Assembly (NCBI GenBank): GCA_964431735.1
Contig: CAYSLJ010000102.1
Location: forward strand, 1-26,844
Direction of reading: 5' to 3'
Length of the DNA stretch: 26,844 bases
Source of the DNA: CALARM01 sp964431735
GTDB taxonomy: Bacteria; Vulcanimicrobiota; SpSt-956; JAKJGF01
Below the pieces are notes generated by a model. The model did not search any database. It was not told the origin of the DNA and saw nothing but the letters and a program-made list of their open reading frames with translations. This document shows, piece by piece, positions 24,884-26,844 of the stretch. Within the stretch, counting starts at the first letter, position 1; each line of letters starts with the position of its first letter. A program made the position numbers and the translations under genes.

Positions 24884-25600
24884 ATGTTACAGGAAGTAAA
24901 TATTATTACTCAGGCTTTTGTAAATGGTCTGATAAATATCCTCAGAGAAAAACTGCACGGCGTATATATCTATGGTGCTGCAGCCTTTCCTGATGCTATT
25001 CCCACTGGTGATATTGATTTCCATGTAATTATAAAGAGTGAACTCACAGATAATGAACGCTCAGAGTTAGAAGAATTCCATAATTCTCTTGCCAGGAAGT
25101 TTCCTCCTCTCGGTGGTGAACTTGATGGGTATTATATCCTTCTGTCAGATGCTATATGTAAAACACCACCACAGAGCCAGTTATGGAAAAGAGCTACAGA
25201 TAAATCCTGGGCACTTCACCGTAAACATATTCTGGCAGGAAGATGTATTGTTCTTTATGGACCGGCTCCAGAGGAAATATATCAGCCTGCATCATGGCCG
25301 GAAATAGAAACTGCTCTGTATGAAGAATTGGATTTTATAGAGAAACATCTGGACAAATATCCTGCCTACTGTATCCTGAATATGTGCCGGCTGATTTACA
25401 GTTTTAAAACAAAGGATGTAGTTATTTCTAAGGCACAGGCATCAGACTGGGCATATAATAATCTATCACAGTGGAAACGACATATTGAACTGGCAAGGAA
25501 ATCTTATAACCATCAGGCAACACCGGAAGATAATCAGTTCCTGTTAAATGAAGTTGAGAAGTTTCTTGATTTTACCAGGGAAAGTATTGAACAAACCTGA
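24884..25600 (+). CDS. Nucleotidyltransferase, aminoglycoside adenylyltransferase-like
   Basis: This 238-aa protein has a Pol-beta-type nucleotidyltransferase fold: GAAAFPDAIPTGDIDFHVI at about 31-49, with metal-binding D43 and D45. The usual GS before the helix is replaced by G31-A32. The C-terminal half is helical (ILNMCRLIYSFKTKDVVISK, DWAYNNLSQW), as in the DUF4111 domain of ANT(3'')/ANT(9) enzymes, which adenylylate streptomycin or spectinomycin. Substrate here is unknown; many such genes in environmental genomes are not resistance genes. I chose ATG at 24884, six bases after AAAGAAGAG; ATGs at 24878 and 24821 are also in frame. Its last 67 bases overlap the opposite-strand gene ending at 25534. 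Confidence 0.83.
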   Translation: MLQEVNIITQAFVNGLINILREKLHGVYIYGAAAFPDAIPTGDIDFHVIIKSELTDNERSELEEFHNSLARKFPPLGGELDGYYILLSDAICKTPPQSQLWKRATDKSWALHRKHILAGRCIVLYGPAPEEIYQPASWPEIETALYEELDFIEKHLDKYPAYCILNMCRLIYSFKTKDVVISKAQASDWAYNNLSQWKRHIELARKSYNHQATPEDNQFLLNEVEKFLDFTRESIEQT

Positions 25601-26067
25601 TTATCATTCAATCCCAGTTCCTTCAGAGCTGCTTTTATCTCCTCTGTATTCTGAGCATTTACTCCACCCTCCGGTTTAAGCTTAAAGCTAACAGATATTT
25701 CAAGACTCTTATTTGCATGATGCTTCCCAAGAACCTTGGCATAGAAATTCATCCACTTCTGAGGTGTAATAGCACCATTCCATACAATTTTTGTTGCCGG
25801 AGGTGGTGGATGTGGAAAATCTTCCCATTTGCCTTCATTACCATTTTCCAATTCATCCGGTTTTTTCGTAATATTAATGTATAAACTGTGTAATATATCT
25901 CCACATTTAGCAGTAATAATAAAACTACCCGGCACATCCCCTGCCTGATATAATCCACTTTCATCTATCTTCCCGCCTGTAGCATCCCATACAACATTAT
26001 CCACAGCAAAAGGTTTATTATTCTGATCGAATCCTTTAACTGTATACCATGGTTTTATAGCAGCCAT
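25534..26067 (-). CDS. Ig-like protein with a DUF499-like C-terminal domain
   Basis: This protein is 177 aa from the ATG at 26065-26067, which has AAAGGAG upstream; a start seven codons earlier is less supported. The N-terminal half is an Ig-like repeat (VKGFDQNNKPFAVDNVVWDA, then GKIDESGLYQAGD). After a PHPPPPATK linker comes KIVWNGAITPQKWMNFYAKV...EISVSFKLKPEGGV...EEIKAALKELGLNDN. This second part closely resembles the C-terminus of DUF499-type AAA ATPases, whose N-terminal ATPase is absent here. After LGLNDN, where that family normally ends, 22 extra codons run antisense through the end of the nucleotidyltransferase gene. The gene may therefore be a relocated 3' fragment. It follows the toxin-antitoxin-like pair on the same strand with a gap of 41 bases. 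Confidence 0.65.
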   Translation of the reverse strand: MAAIKPWYTVKGFDQNNKPFAVDNVVWDATGGKIDESGLYQAGDVPGSFIITAKCGDILHSLYINITKKPDELENGNEGKWEDFPHPPPPATKIVWNGAITPQKWMNFYAKVLGKHHANKSLEISVSFKLKPEGGVNAQNTEEIKAALKELGLNDNQVCSILSLVKSRNFSTSFNRN

Positions 26068-26108
26068 AAAGGAACTCCTTTCACTCAATAAATGAAGTTA
26101 TTATTTAA

Positions 26109-26462
26109 TTAATCCCTTATCCTCAATTTATCTTCTTCAACAATCCACAGCTGATGACTGATAGGTTCTTTTTTGAATAAAGGAATTAGTTCTTTTAAAA
26201 GATTGATTAAATGATATTTGTCCTGTTTATAAACACGAAAGACTATAAATCCAGGATATTTACATGGCGGATAAACCCGGATGTCTGTGAAATCAGTATC
26301 TAAAGTTATCAGAATTCTTTCCTCATGTGAACATATCGCAGCTATATTCTCATCAGGCTGTCCTTCTAATTTCTGCTCAACTACAGTGAAAGCGTCGTAA
26401 TGAGCTTCACGGAGAAGTTCAGCAAACTCAACCGGAAGGTTTTCATCAATTTTAAACTTCAT
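26109..26462 (-). CDS. DUF5615 PIN-like putative toxin
   Basis: This 117-aa protein opens MKFKIDENLPVEFAELLREA, the hallmark of DUF5615 (PIN-like, Mut7-C-related). Conserved acids include D6, E7 and the LITLDTDF motif at about 51-58, which would hold a metal in a PIN-type ribonuclease. Members are commonly paired with DUF433 proteins as toxin-antitoxin modules, and the gene here follows a DUF433 gene by 13 bases. Toxicity is inferred from family and pairing. The length is typical and the gene looks complete. Confidence 0.88.
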   Translation of the reverse strand: MKFKIDENLPVEFAELLREAHYDAFTVVEQKLEGQPDENIAAICSHEERILITLDTDFTDIRVYPPCKYPGFIVFRVYKQDKYHLINLLKELIPLFKKEPISHQLWIVEEDKLRIRD

Positions 26463-26475
26463 TATCTACATCTCC

Positions 26476-26700
26476 CTATCTAAGCATAACAACTCTTTCC
26501 CGCGCCAGTTCTGCCGCATATGATATAGAAGCCTGAATATCTTCTTTTTTCAACGTAGGATAACTTTTTAATAATTCATCCTGAGTAACACCTGCAGCAA
26601 GATTGTCTAAAACAACTGACACCATAATCCTCGTACCCCTTATACATGCTTTTCCATGACATATAGAAGGATCTGTTGAAATTCTATCTGATAAGTCCAT
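26476..26700 (-). CDS. DUF433 putative antitoxin
   Basis: This 74-aa DUF433 protein has ISTDPSICHGKACIRGTRIM at its start and a winged-helix-like continuation (VVLDNLAAGVTQDELLKSYP, then ITYAAELARE-like ISYAAELARER). I chose ATG at 26698-26700, preceded by CAGGTGA at a suitable distance; a GTG nine bases upstream lies within that SD. It is the first gene of the pair with the DUF5615 toxin candidate and probably represses the operon, as is usual for DNA-binding antitoxins. Confidence 0.88.
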   Translation of the reverse strand: MDLSDRISTDPSICHGKACIRGTRIMVSVVLDNLAAGVTQDELLKSYPTLKKEDIQASISYAAELARERVVMLR

Positions 26701-26734
26701 ATTTTTCACCTGCCTTATTTATTACTGTACTTAC

Positions 26735-26836
26735 TTAAAACCCCAGCCCTTTCTTCTTTGCCATAACACCGTCAATCCATCTCTTCTCGAGCTTTTTCCG
26801 AAACTCGGAAGTCTCTCCAGGTCTACTATAAAAATT
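26735..26836 (-). pseudogene. C-terminal remnant of an unknown gene
   Basis: The frame ending TAA at 26735-26737 reads 33 codons (NFYSRPGETSEFRKKLEKRW, then IDGVMAKKKGLGF). A TAG at 26837-26839 lies just upstream in frame, and no usable start codon precedes most of it. The charged, compact C-terminal look suggests a real protein end. It is either the tail of a decayed gene or a fragment cut by an earlier rearrangement. I do not recognise it. Confidence 0.35.
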
Positions 26837-26844
26837 CTACTTTC

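Noticed and set aside
24884..25600. Calling the nucleotidyltransferase a confirmed antibiotic resistance gene
   Set aside because: The fold and DxD are clear, but the GS motif is altered and the substrate cannot be read from the sequence.

Overview
The window is AT-rich DNA from an uncultured-looking bacterium that I cannot place taxonomically. Several lipoproteins with a non-Asp +2 residue, a SPOR-domain protein and a polyprenyl-phosphate sugar transferase suggest a diderm. A bacterial RNase P RNA and a glutaminyl-tRNA synthetase show that at least the left two thirds is core chromosome.

Left region (1-15831) is intact and gene-dense. A giant membrane-anchored protein (384-5309) joins about seven membrane helices to carbohydrate-binding-like, PA14-like, alpha/alpha-toroid, Ig-like and C-terminal von Willebrand A (VWA) domains. 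It is followed by a coupled pair (5553-7378): an unknown helical protein and an SPFH protein with three C-terminal zinc ribbons. Then come a sugar transferase (7500-8156) and, convergent to it, a 947-aa membrane protein with two VWA domains (8192-11035, minus). The housekeeping part follows: rnpB (11121-11523, minus) with a readable promoter, a SPOR protein (11627-12421, minus), a four-helix membrane protein (12707-13237) and glnS (13488-15188, minus). A stand-alone anti-sigma-type ATPase lies at 15394-15831. A 60-bp repeat at base 1 recurs inverted at 13273-13332, so the VWA/SPFH/rnpB/SPOR block is bracketed by inverted copies.

Middle region (15838-22345) is a decay zone. An MFS transporter is frameshifted and lost after about 177 codons. 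A tRNA-like/tmRNA-like 3' end with its own terminator follows. Three secreted lipoprotein genes are each broken: two frameshifts in the first, a roughly 350-bp MITE in the second, one frameshift in the third. A GT-C-like membrane glycosyltransferase is split by a further frameshift. Removing the MITE plus one copy of its CTAG target restores an open frame across the NHL-repeat lipoprotein.

Right region (22346-26844) looks mobile or accessory. A lipoprotein and an Rpn-type PD-(D/E)XK nuclease lie between inverted AGGGGTCAA arms with a 7-bp direct repeat just inside. They are followed by a conserved helical hypothetical, a nucleotidyltransferase of the aminoglycoside adenylyltransferase type, an Ig-like/DUF499-C-terminal-like protein whose tail runs antisense into that nucleotidyltransferase, and a DUF433/DUF5615 toxin-antitoxin-like pair. 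A short gene remnant closes the window.

There is no CRISPR array, phage module or complete insertion sequence. The most notable signals are the MITE interruption, the Rpn-lipoprotein unit set in a palindrome, the clustered frameshifts, the tRNA-like 3' end, and the large VWA/SPFH cell-surface block.
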